In this document: piece by piece, positions 17,182 through 25,148 of the stretch
How the letters are laid out: each line of letters starts with the position of its first letter
Position numbering within the stretch: the first letter of the stretch is position 1
Assembly: GCA_024400935.1 (NCBI GenBank)
Contig: JAKSLZ010000022.1
Span: 1-33,021, forward strand
Source of the DNA: Muribaculaceae bacterium
GTDB lineage: Bacteria; Bacteroidota; Bacteroidia; Bacteroidales; Muribaculaceae
Length of the DNA: 33,021 bases
Direction of reading: 5' to 3'
Translations under genes and position numbers: made by a program
The notes under the pieces: model-generated
Seen by the model: only the letters and a program-made list of their open reading frames with translations
What the model was told of the DNA's origin: nothing
The model's database searches: none

Positions 17182-18453
17182 ATGAAGAAATATATTTTAA
17201 TTCTCGCTGCTGGCCTGCTCGCTACATCGGCTGTTGCACAGGAGAAGGTGTATCTTATCAAGAACAACACCATCGTTGCCACTTATGACCGTGCCAACGT
17301 AGACGAAATCATGTTTGAAAACAATCTTCCCACTCCCACCATCACAAGTGTTAACCCCACAACAGTGCTGGTAGGTAAGAAGCTTACTATCACCGGTACC
17401 AACTTCAGCACCGACCGTGCTGCCAACAAGGTTACCATCAACGACGTTGCTTGCAATGTCGCTTCAGCAACAACTACTCAGCTCGACGTTATCGTGCCCA
17501 CTATGGAGCCCGGTAGCTATCCCGTTGTTGTTACCGTAAACGAGAAGACTGTTACCGGTCCCGTTGTAGAGGTTAAGAACGGTGAGACCATCAACGTGTG
17601 GGAAGGCATCATCGACATCACTAAGATTGGCGACGGCACTGGCGTTCACGCTATTGAGTTCATGGCCGACGGCAAGCTCCTCCTCTTATCAAGCGACGAC
17701 AACAATCCCAACGTAATCTATAGCTTCGACTGGGATTCAGAGGTTGCTACTCCTCTCTACACCGGCACTAAGACTTGGTACTGGTTTGCTAACCGCGTGG
17801 GCAACAAGCTCCTCCTCCCCTCAAAGCCTCAGGGCAAGATGGAAGTCATGGACCTCACAACCAACACTATCACTACTCTCGCAACCGATCTGCCTCAGAT
17901 CCTGCGCGTATGCACCGATGCTAACGGCAACGCTTACGCTCTGCTTCGCGACGCTGCTAAGGTTGTTAAGTTCAACGGCATGACAGGCGAAGGCATGACT
18001 GACGTTCTCGACGCTAAGGCTACCGACGGCCAGCTGTGGGATATGTGCTTCGATGGCGATGGCAACCTCCTCGTCTTCGGTAACTGCGCTATCTATTGCA
18101 TCGCTCCCGACGGCACCAAGACTACTATCGTGGGTGCTACTGGTCAGGGCTCAACCGATGCCGACCTCCACGACTACATGGGCAACGCTGGTGAGTGCAA
18201 GATCCAGAAGGGCCGCGTTATCTTCTGCGACTCTAAGGGTTATGTATGGTTCCAGGACCAGTGGAACATCCTGCGCGTCCTCACTAAGGGTGCTACAGGC
18301 TACCAGGATGGTAACGTGAAGATTGTTTCACGCCAGGACGGCAGCAAGCTGGGCGAGCTCGGTCAGATTGCCGAGGATCCCACTACATCGGCTCACGAGG
18401 TAATGGCTGTTAGCTGGAACCTCAAGCAGGTATTCGCTATCTCAATTGAATAA
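17182..18453 (+). CDS. Secreted IPT/TIG + NHL-like beta-propeller protein (copy 2)
   Basis: This 423-residue paralogue of the protein at 15139 has the same order: signal peptide (SAVAQE), VYLIKNNTIVATYDRANV module, IPT/TIG domain (about 50-130, SVNPTTVLVGKKLTITGTNF) and propeller (about 150-423). The propeller has FMADGKLLL, TDANGNAYALLRD, FDGDGNLLVFGN and CDSKGYVWFQDQWN blades. Identity with copy 1 is highest in the propeller, for example in the AYALLRD and WFQDQWNI segments. There is no lipobox and no C-terminal sorting tail. The likely role is glycan binding at or near the outer membrane, working with the adjacent dockerin protein (inference). The pairing suggests tandem duplication of a two-gene unit. 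Confidence 0.82.
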   Translation: MKKYILILAAGLLATSAVAQEKVYLIKNNTIVATYDRANVDEIMFENNLPTPTITSVNPTTVLVGKKLTITGTNFSTDRAANKVTINDVACNVASATTTQLDVIVPTMEPGSYPVVVTVNEKTVTGPVVEVKNGETINVWEGIIDITKIGDGTGVHAIEFMADGKLLLLSSDDNNPNVIYSFDWDSEVATPLYTGTKTWYWFANRVGNKLLLPSKPQGKMEVMDLTTNTITTLATDLPQILRVCTDANGNAYALLRDAAKVVKFNGMTGEGMTDVLDAKATDGQLWDMCFDGDGNLLVFGNCAIYCIAPDGTKTTIVGATGQGSTDADLHDYMGNAGECKIQKGRVIFCDSKGYVWFQDQWNILRVLTKGATGYQDGNVKIVSRQDGSKLGELGQIAEDPTTSAHEVMAVSWNLKQVFAISIE

Positions 18454-18491
18454 TGTTAGTAAGGTTAAAATATAATTTGAGATTGAATTTA

Positions 18492-18667
18492 GGTGAGTTC
18501 TATTAATTATGATAAATGTTTATTAATTATTTCGGTCGCTTTTGAGTCTGTTTTGGCATCTTTTTGACATTCAGTCGGTCACGAAGCTCGCTTCGCTCCC
18601 TCTTCATGCCAAAAATCTACTCAAAACACCCCTCAAAATTGCCTCGACATAATTAATAGAACACACC
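18492..18667. mobile_element. MITE-like 176-bp inverted-repeat element
   Basis: GGTGAGTTCTATTAATTATG (18492-18511) is matched in reverse complement by 18648-18667 with one mismatch, a 20-bp terminal inverted repeat. TTA occurs directly outside both ends, consistent with a 3-bp target duplication. Inner segments also pair imperfectly: TTTTGAG and TTTTGGCAT on the left match ATGCCAAAAA and CTCAAAA on the right, so the whole element folds into a long imperfect hairpin. There is no coding capacity. No transposase is visible nearby. Confidence 0.55.
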
Positions 18668-18677
18668 TTAAGCTGGT

Positions 18678-18733
18678 AGGGGACCCTGCAACGGGGTCTA
18701 ACCGGAGTGAGGGTTCCCTATTTTAATTTTTTA
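18678..18733 (+). other. Leader hairpin or terminator before the IPT-DUF218 gene
   Basis: AGGGGACCCT (18678-18687) and AGGGTTCCCT (18710-18719) pair at 9 of 10 positions and are followed by a T-rich run. An alternative stem, GACCC/GGGTC (18682-18686 with 18694-18698), competes with it. Terminator and 5'-leader structure are both possible. The following start codon is only 17 bp away. Confidence 0.45.
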
Positions 18734-18736
18734 CTG

Positions 18737-20311
18737 ATGAAATTTATATTTGCGACAATTATGGCTATGGTCTGTGCCACCACGGTGATGGCGCAGCAAC
18801 CCACTTACCTGCTGCTCAAGAAGGACGGCAAGGTGGTGGACTATGTAAAGGCAGCCAGCGTTGACAGCATCACCTTTGAGAACCGCATTTCTAAGGTAAC
18901 TCGCATACAGCCCGTGCAGGGCAAGCCCGGTACCACAATCATGATTACCGGCACGGGATTTAACCCCGACATTGACAAGACAAGTGTGACCGTGGGCGGT
19001 GTCAAGGCTACAATTAAAAACCTGACATCGACACGCATCCAGGCCGTCGTGCCTGAGAATCTCAACGGACGCTACCCCGTGGTAGTGAACACCTACGACA
19101 CTCCAGTCGCAGGTCCAAACTTTGAATACAACATGAGCGAAGAGGAGGTTATGGCTCCCCATGCCACCTATAGTGTCATTGCGCCCGAGCAACTGCTCAC
19201 CAAGAACTGTTATCTCTTCACATTATTAGCTACCATACCACAGTACAAGAATGCACTGGAGCAGGTGAGCTTTTTCAATGACCTCTCTGTCTCTCGATTA
19301 GATAAACTCAAGACCTCGGCCGATGCCACCTCGGCAATGAACGCAATGCGCTTCAGTACCACACTCATTACCAAGTGGGCAAACACTTTTGCCGACCTGT
19401 GGGAAGAAGGCAACATGTGGGACATGCTCGTGAAGCAGCACCTGTGGCCTTCGGGTATGTACGACAAAGTCAAGGGCAAGGATGCCAAGGCAACCCTTAG
19501 CGCCGCCTTCAGCCAGGATGCGCTTTACATAAATAGGATAATAGGTATCTATGGCATCAAGAACTTAACCCCGCACTGCAGCGACGATGTCGCCACTGCA
19601 ACCGATGCCCAACTAACGGGTTGGATGAACTGGGTGTGCAGCCATGCCCAGCCGGGGCAGAATCTTTTTGACCTGAGCCTGATGACATGCCGTGCCATTC
19701 TCTCGGCAAACGGAAAGGAAACCACATCGGTGCTCTTTGAACCATACGCAACCGTGGGCAATGCCTGCGCTATGGACGCCCTAAGGACCGTGAACTGGGC
19801 AAACTATGGCTATGGCGTGATTTTGTGCCCCGGTGCTGGCCCCAACGATTATGTGACTGCCCTGACCTCGAGCAGTAAGGATCGTTGCAACTATGCGATA
19901 AACGAATACAAGGCCAAGCGCGCCCCGTTCATCATGGTGAGCGGTGGCAAGGTGCATCCCGCCGGGACAAACTACTGCGAGGCCTATGAGATGAAAAAAT
20001 ACCTGATGAGCCAGGGCATTCCCGAGAGTGCCATCATCATGGAGCCTCAGGCGCGCCACACGCCCACCAACTTCCGCAACTGCGCACGCATCATGTTCCG
20101 CGCAGGCATGCCGGTCGACAAGCCGTGTGTGGTGGTGTGCGAGCATGCTCCGCTCGTAAAGTTTTACGACGGAACGTTGCAAGCCCGATTCACTACCGAC
20201 TTGGGCTACCAAGCAGTGACATTTGGCAACGAACTGAATAACAATTGCGTGGAGTTTTACATAAATACTGTATCACTCACGATTGGTCCGCAAGACACTT
20301 TAGATCCGTAA
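18737..20311 (+). CDS. Secreted IPT/TIG + DUF218 (YdcF/SanA-like) fusion protein
   Basis: This is 524 residues from ATG 18737. An upstream in-frame GTG (18707) would add ten residues read from the leader hairpin and spoil the signal peptide. The signal peptide ends near VMAQQ. The short YLLLKKDGKVVDYVKAASV module and an IPT/TIG domain (about 45-130, TRIQPVQGKPGTTIMITGTGF) follow, then the helical region and C-terminal DUF218 domain shared with the lipoprotein at 13194. Matching motifs are FIMVSGGKVHPAGTNYCEAYEMKKYLM and IIMEPQARHTPTNFRN (the first split across about residues 395-420). It ends DTLDP, the paralogue DPLDP. It thus joins the propeller proteins' N-terminal half to the DUF218 enzyme, which supports shared localisation or ligand. 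No lipobox is present. The reaction is unknown. Confidence 0.82.
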   Translation: MKFIFATIMAMVCATTVMAQQPTYLLLKKDGKVVDYVKAASVDSITFENRISKVTRIQPVQGKPGTTIMITGTGFNPDIDKTSVTVGGVKATIKNLTSTRIQAVVPENLNGRYPVVVNTYDTPVAGPNFEYNMSEEEVMAPHATYSVIAPEQLLTKNCYLFTLLATIPQYKNALEQVSFFNDLSVSRLDKLKTSADATSAMNAMRFSTTLITKWANTFADLWEEGNMWDMLVKQHLWPSGMYDKVKGKDAKATLSAAFSQDALYINRIIGIYGIKNLTPHCSDDVATATDAQLTGWMNWVCSHAQPGQNLFDLSLMTCRAILSANGKETTSVLFEPYATVGNACAMDALRTVNWANYGYGVILCPGAGPNDYVTALTSSSKDRCNYAINEYKAKRAPFIMVSGGKVHPAGTNYCEAYEMKKYLMSQGIPESAIIMEPQARHTPTNFRNCARIMFRAGMPVDKPCVVVCEHAPLVKFYDGTLQARFTTDLGYQAVTFGNELNNNCVEFYINTVSLTIGPQDTLDP

Positions 20312-20361
20312 TAAATCAAAAGGTCGGTCCCCGCAGGGGCAGGCTGAAAACAATATATAAA

Positions 20362-21843
20362 ATGAACGAAAAAAATTACTTCGCTGTTGACCTGGGTGCG
20401 ACAAGTGGCCGCACCATATTGGGAACCATGAGAGATGGTAAGCTCGAGATGCGTGAGGTGACACGCTTTCGCAACCATATCATCGAAAACGGAGACCATA
20501 GCTACTGGAACCTCCTGGCCCTCTATCGTGAAATTTTAGGTGGCCTGAAGCGTGTAGCGGCCGACGGCATACACATTGAGTCAATAGGTATCGACACCTG
20601 GGGTGTGGACTTTGCCTTCTTTGGCAAAGACGGCGAACTGTTGCGTCCGCCTTACAGCTATCGTGACCGCAAGAACACCCAGGGCGCTCCACAGCGTTAT
20701 TTCAAGAAAGTACCAGCCGAAAAGGTGTACAGTATCACCGGCATCCAGGTGCTCGACTTCAACTCGCTGTACCAGCTCAATTCGCTCAAGGAGGACGGTT
20801 GCTCGGCACTTGAATCGGCCGACAAGATTCTGTTCCTGCCCGACGCGCTGAGCTATATGCTCACCGGCAACATGGTGACTGAGTACACCATTGCCTCTAC
20901 ATCCAATTTCCTCAACCCCCGCACCAAGCAACTGGAGCAGGAATTGCTCGACCCCATAGGCATCAGCGTAGACCAGTTTGCTCCCATAGTGATGCCGGGT
21001 ACCCAGATTGGAACTCTCTCGCCCAACGTACAGCGCCTCACCGGCCTGGGCGCAGTTCCCGTCATCGCCGTTGCCGGTCATGACACCGCATCGGCAGTTG
21101 CTGCGGTTCCGGCTGCAGGACAGGAGTATGCTTACCTGAGTTCTGGCACTTGGAGTCTCATGGGTATAGAGACTGACGAGCCCATCATCACCGAGACGAG
21201 CCGTGAGTGGAACTTCACTAACGAGGGCGGCCTGGGAGGCAAGACCCGTTTCCTCAAGAATATATGCGGCATGTGGCTGCTGGAGCGTTGCTGCCAGGAA
21301 TGGGGCAACAATGACTATGCTTGCCTCATCACCAGTGCTAAGGAAGTGAAGCCTTTCCGCAGCATCATCAACCCCGATGACCCCTCGTTTGCCAACCCCA
21401 TTTCTATGGTACAGGCAATTATCCAATATTGCGAGGACACTAACCAACCCGTGCCGCAGAGTAAGGGCGAGTTCAGCCGCTGCATCTTTGATTCACTTGC
21501 ACTGCGCTACCGCATGGTGATGAACAAGTTGCAGGATATGTCGCCGTTCAACATCAAGCGCCTGCATGTGATAGGTGGCGGCTCACGCAACGACATGCTC
21601 AACCAGCTCACTGCCAACGCCACACAGAAACTTGTGGTTGCCGGCCCCAGCGAGTGCACAGCAATGGGTAACCTGCTGGTACAAATCAAGACGAAAGACC
21701 CCGAGCACTTTGACCGCCGCAGCATCGTGGTGCGCAGTGTGGATACCAAGATGTTCTGCCCCGGTGATAAGGAGCTGTGGGACGAAGGTTACATCAAGTT
21801 CCTGCGCATCCTCGAGAACTATGAGCACAAGATTGTGTCGTAG
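20362..21843 (+). CDS. rhaB: Rhamnulokinase
   Basis: This 493-residue FGGY-family kinase phosphorylates L-rhamnulose to L-rhamnulose 1-phosphate in the cytoplasm. The N-terminal phosphate-binding strand is FAVDLGATSGRT, and DTWGVDFAFF is the RhaB-type substrate segment. GHDTAS carries the probable catalytic base D241, followed by AYLSSGTWSLMG. The C-terminal ATP-binding VIGGGSRN is intact. The open frame extends upstream to 20245 and overlaps the previous gene. The ATG at 20362 gives the normal kinase N-terminus and is the clear start. A small GC hairpin (CCCC-GCA-GGGG, 20329-20339) lies in the leader. It is the first gene of a rhaB-rhaA-rhaT-rhaD run, the same order as the B. thetaiotaomicron rhamnose operon. 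Confidence 0.95.
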   Translation: MNEKNYFAVDLGATSGRTILGTMRDGKLEMREVTRFRNHIIENGDHSYWNLLALYREILGGLKRVAADGIHIESIGIDTWGVDFAFFGKDGELLRPPYSYRDRKNTQGAPQRYFKKVPAEKVYSITGIQVLDFNSLYQLNSLKEDGCSALESADKILFLPDALSYMLTGNMVTEYTIASTSNFLNPRTKQLEQELLDPIGISVDQFAPIVMPGTQIGTLSPNVQRLTGLGAVPVIAVAGHDTASAVAAVPAAGQEYAYLSSGTWSLMGIETDEPIITETSREWNFTNEGGLGGKTRFLKNICGMWLLERCCQEWGNNDYACLITSAKEVKPFRSIINPDDPSFANPISMVQAIIQYCEDTNQPVPQSKGEFSRCIFDSLALRYRMVMNKLQDMSPFNIKRLHVIGGGSRNDMLNQLTANATQKLVVAGPSECTAMGNLLVQIKTKDPEHFDRRSIVVRSVDTKMFCPGDKELWDEGYIKFLRILENYEHKIVS

Positions 21844-21927
21844 TAAAAGTTTAAAAGGTTAATCGAGAGTAACGTTAATAACGACAATAACGATAGTAAC
21901 GACAACAACAATAAAAACTATACAACT

Positions 21928-23181
21928 ATGAAAGAAGAACTCATCATTAAGGCTTATGAGATTGCTCGCGAGCGCTATGCTGCCCTGGGCATCGACACCG
22001 ATAAAGTACTTGCTCAGATGCAAGATTTCCACCTCTCGCTGCACTGCTGGCAGGCCGACGACGTAATCGGCTTTGAAAACGCTGGCGGCAGCCTCACCGG
22101 TGGCATCCAGACTACAGGTAATTATCCCGGCCGTGCACGCAACATCGACGAACTGCGTGCCGATATCCTCAAGGCTACATCGCTCATCGCCGGTACTCAC
22201 CGCCTTAATCTTCACGAGATTTATGGCGACTTCCAGGGGAAGAAGGTTGACCGTGACGAGGTGACCGTTGAGCACTTCCAGAGTTGGATTGACTGGGCAA
22301 AGGAGAACAACATGAAGCTTGACTTCAACTCAACATCGTTCTCTCACCCCAAGAGCGGCAACCTGAGCCTCTCGAGCCCCGACGAGGGTATCCGCGAGTT
22401 CTGGGTAGAGCATACTAAGCGTTGCCGTGCCATTGCCGAGGAAATGGGTAAGGCACAGGGCGACCCCAGCATCATGAACATCTGGGTACACGATGGTGCT
22501 AAGGACATCACTGTTAACCGTTCGCTCTATCGTCAGCAGTTCAAGAAATCGCTTGACGAGATTTTTGAGACAAAATACGACAACATGCGCGACTGCCTCG
22601 AGTCTAAGACATTCGGCATCGGTCTCGAGAGCTTCACATCGGGTTCTCTTGAGTTCTGCGTGGGCTATTGCGCTGCCAACGATAAGATTTACACTATCGA
22701 CACCGGCCATTATCATCCCATGGAGAATGCTGCCGACAAGGTGTCATCACTCCTTCTCTATGTCCCCGAGTTGATGCTTCACGTAACCCGTGGCGTGCGT
22801 TGGGACAGCGACCATGTTACTATCATGGAAGATCCCACAATGGATCTGTTCAAGGAAATCGTGCGTGCCGATGCCATCGACCGTGTACACTATGGCCTCG
22901 ACTACTTTGACGCATCAATCAACCGCATCGGTGCATACGTGATAGGTAGCCGTGCTGCGCAGAAGTCAATGCTGTGCGCCCTGCTCGAACCCATCGCAAC
23001 ACTGCGCCAACTCGAACTCGAAGACAAGGGCTTCCAGAAGCTCGCTCTGCTCGAGGAGTGCAAGTCTATGCCCTGGCAGGCGGTTTGGGATATGTTCTGT
23101 CTCAAGAACGATGTACCCGTGGGCAACGAGTTTATCCCCGAAATCGAAGCCTACGAGCGCGAGGTGACAATTAAGAGGTAA
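21928..23181 (+). CDS. rhaA: L-rhamnose isomerase
   Basis: This 417-residue enzyme interconverts L-rhamnose and L-rhamnulose, the first step of rhamnose breakdown. The length is typical. Metal-site residues line up with the E. coli enzyme one position lower: H261 in DTGHYHP, then D293 and D295 in RWDSDHV. The N-terminal LHCWQADDV and GIQTTGNYPG segments are also characteristic. The 84-bp gap before it has a remnant of the GTTTAA octamer followed by repetitive AACGA-type sequence, with no recognisable promoter, so it is probably co-transcribed with rhaB. Confidence 0.96.
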   Translation: MKEELIIKAYEIARERYAALGIDTDKVLAQMQDFHLSLHCWQADDVIGFENAGGSLTGGIQTTGNYPGRARNIDELRADILKATSLIAGTHRLNLHEIYGDFQGKKVDRDEVTVEHFQSWIDWAKENNMKLDFNSTSFSHPKSGNLSLSSPDEGIREFWVEHTKRCRAIAEEMGKAQGDPSIMNIWVHDGAKDITVNRSLYRQQFKKSLDEIFETKYDNMRDCLESKTFGIGLESFTSGSLEFCVGYCAANDKIYTIDTGHYHPMENAADKVSSLLLYVPELMLHVTRGVRWDSDHVTIMEDPTMDLFKEIVRADAIDRVHYGLDYFDASINRIGAYVIGSRAAQKSMLCALLEPIATLRQLELEDKGFQKLALLEECKSMPWQAVWDMFCLKNDVPVGNEFIPEIEAYEREVTIKR

Positions 23182-23183
23182 AA

Positions 23184-23231
23184 GTTTAAAAGTTTAAAGG
23201 TTTAAAGGTTTAAACGGTTTAAATGGTTTAA
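23184..23231 (+). repeat. Octamer tandem repeat, six copies, after rhaA
   Basis: GTTTAA cores at 23184, 23192, 23200, 23208, 23217 and 23226 start two bases after the rhaA stop codon. A pyrimidine-rich CTCTCC/TCTCTC stretch follows, up to the rhaT start. This is the same octamer family as at 7924 and 14501. Confidence 0.85.
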
Positions 23232-23276
23232 TCTCCGAGATCTCTCCTCTCTCATCTCTCAATTCTCTACTAAATT

Positions 23277-24293
23277 ATGAGCATTTTTATAGGATTATTG
23301 ATTATAATGGTAGGAGCCTTTTGTCAGTCGAGCTCCTATGTTCCCATCAACAAGATAAAGTATTGGAGCTGGGAGTCTTACTGGATTGTGCAGGGCGTCT
23401 TTGCCTGGCTTGTATTTCCATTGTTAGGTGCAATGCTTGCCATCCCCGAGGGGAAAGGCGTGGGCGATTTGTTTGCCCTCTATGCTGCATCGCCTCGTGA
23501 CACGTTGCTCACAATGCTATTTGGAGCACTGTGGGGCGTGGGTGGTCTCACCTTCGGCTTGTCGATGCGTTATCTGGGCGTGGCGTTGGGACAATCACTG
23601 GCATTAGGAACCTGCGCAGGCCTGGGAACAATACTCACTCCCGTCTTTACTGGTAACACTGGCGACTTGACCATGCCTGTCATCGTGGGCGTAGTGGTTA
23701 CTCTTGTGGGTATAGGCATCATCGGCCTTGCCGGACACATGAAGTCGCAATCTCTCAGCGAGGAAGAGAAGAAAGAAGCCATTAAAGACTTCAACTTCTC
23801 TAAGGGTATCGCTGTGGCACTGCTCGCAGGTTTTATGAGTGCATGCTTCAGCATCGGTTTGGGATTTGGCAGCGAACTCAAGTTTGCCGAGACTGCTCCC
23901 ATCTACAGCACTTTGCCCGCTACACTGCTTGTCACCTTGGGTGGTCTTGTTGTGAATGCCGTTTACTGCTTCTATCAGAATGGTAAGAACAAGACTTGGG
24001 GCGACTATAAGCAGGGAGAATTATGGCCCGGCAATCTCATGTTCTGTGCTCTTGCCGGTGTGCTGTGGTATAGCCAGTTCTTCGGCCTGAGCCTGGGCAA
24101 GGGGTTCCTTGAGTCATCACCTGTGTTGCTCACATTCTCGTGGTGCATTCTCATGGCCCTCAATGTTACATTTTCTAATGTGTGGGGCATTATCCTCAAG
24201 GAGTGGAAGGGCTGCAACGGCAAGACTATCGCAGTGCTTGTTGTAGGCCTTGCGGTGCTCATCGTTTCGTCATTCCTCCCCCAACTACTGTAA
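23277..24293 (+). CDS. rhaT: L-rhamnose/proton symporter
   Basis: This 338-residue integral inner-membrane protein has about ten hydrophobic segments and belongs to the RhaT family. It imports L-rhamnose with a proton. The N-terminal GAFCQSSSYVPINKIKYWSWESYW segment (split over about residues 14-37) and the GALWGVGGLTFGLSMRYLG motif (about 83-101) are family hallmarks. A charged cytoplasmic loop (SLSEEEKKEAIKDF) lies mid-protein. The length is close to the usual 340 or so. It sits between rhaA and rhaD, only 4 bp before rhaD, so translation may be coupled. Confidence 0.93.
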   Translation: MSIFIGLLIIMVGAFCQSSSYVPINKIKYWSWESYWIVQGVFAWLVFPLLGAMLAIPEGKGVGDLFALYAASPRDTLLTMLFGALWGVGGLTFGLSMRYLGVALGQSLALGTCAGLGTILTPVFTGNTGDLTMPVIVGVVVTLVGIGIIGLAGHMKSQSLSEEEKKEAIKDFNFSKGIAVALLAGFMSACFSIGLGFGSELKFAETAPIYSTLPATLLVTLGGLVVNAVYCFYQNGKNKTWGDYKQGELWPGNLMFCALAGVLWYSQFFGLSLGKGFLESSPVLLTFSWCILMALNVTFSNVWGIILKEWKGCNGKTIAVLVVGLAVLIVSSFLPQLL

Positions 24294-24297
24294 ATTT

Positions 24298-25113
24298 ATG
24301 AAAACATCAGTATTAGACAATCGTGCGGCACTCGCCGCTGCCGTCAACCAGGTGGCCGAGGTGGCTGGATACCTGTGGCAAAAAGGGTGGGCCGAGCGCA
24401 ATGGTGGCAACATCACCATCAACGTGACCGACCTTGTCGACGGCGCAGTCCGTGCTTTGCCGGCTATCAGCGAAAAGAAGGCAATAGGCACTACTTTACC
24501 CCACCTCAAAGGCTGCTATTTCTATTGCAAGGGCACTAACCGCCGCATGCGCGACTTGGCTCGCTGGCCCATGGACAATGGTTCGATCATACGCATCCTA
24601 GATGATTGCGCACACTACGAAATCATTGCCGACAATCCCGTGATGCCCACCAGCGAGTTACCCTCGCACCTGTGTGTCCACAACTACCTCATAGGCAAGG
24701 GCAGCACTTACAAGGCTACAGTGCACACTCATCCCATCGAACTCGTGGCAATGAGCCATCACAAGCCCTTCCTTGAGAAGGATGTGCTCACTAACATACT
24801 GTGGTCGATGATTCCCGAGACCAAGGCGTTTTGCCCCCGTGGCCTGGGTATCGTTCCCTACATGCTGCCTGGCTCAGTTGAGCTGGCACAGGCCACTATC
24901 GACGCCATCGACGATGACTATGATGTGGTGATGTGGGAAAAACACGGTGTGTTTGCCGTGGGCGAGGATGTCATGGAGGCGTTTGACATGATTGACACGC
25001 TCACCAAGAGTGCCATCATCTACCGCGATGCCCGCAGCATGGGATTTGTGCCCGACGGCATGACCCAAGAGCAAATGAAAGAGTTGAGCGAAGTATTTCA
25101 TTTGCCCAAGTGA
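24298..25113 (+). CDS. rhaD: Rhamnulose-1-phosphate aldolase
   Basis: This is 271 residues from ATG 24298; the open frame upstream to 24250 overlaps rhaT and is not needed. It is a class II zinc aldolase that cleaves L-rhamnulose 1-phosphate to dihydroxyacetone phosphate and L-lactaldehyde. Zinc ligands are visible as H143 and H145 in VHTHP and H216 in WEKHG, with the catalytic E120 in PTSELPSH. All are offset by about two to four positions from the E. coli enzyme. The early GWAERNGGNIT motif is also typical. No lactaldehyde reductase follows; the next gene, 35 bp on, is a GH31 enzyme. Confidence 0.95.
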   Translation: MKTSVLDNRAALAAAVNQVAEVAGYLWQKGWAERNGGNITINVTDLVDGAVRALPAISEKKAIGTTLPHLKGCYFYCKGTNRRMRDLARWPMDNGSIIRILDDCAHYEIIADNPVMPTSELPSHLCVHNYLIGKGSTYKATVHTHPIELVAMSHHKPFLEKDVLTNILWSMIPETKAFCPRGLGIVPYMLPGSVELAQATIDAIDDDYDVVMWEKHGVFAVGEDVMEAFDMIDTLTKSAIIYRDARSMGFVPDGMTQEQMKELSEVFHLPK

Positions 25114-25148
25114 GATAATTTGATTACTTTTGAGAAAAAAATGATATT

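Noticed and set aside
18678-18719. Riboswitch before the IPT-DUF218 gene
   Set aside because: Only a simple pair of competing stems is visible, and no known riboswitch core sequence could be recognised.
18707-18736. GTG start for the IPT-DUF218 protein
   Set aside because: It would translate the leader hairpin and put extra residues before a good signal peptide that starts at ATG 18737.
20245-20361. Extended N-terminus of rhamnulokinase
   Set aside because: The extension overlaps the previous gene in another frame, and the FGGY N-terminus begins right after ATG 20362.
24250-24297. Extended N-terminus of rhamnulose-1-phosphate aldolase
   Set aside because: It overlaps the end of rhaT; the ATG at 24298 gives the expected length and residue alignment.
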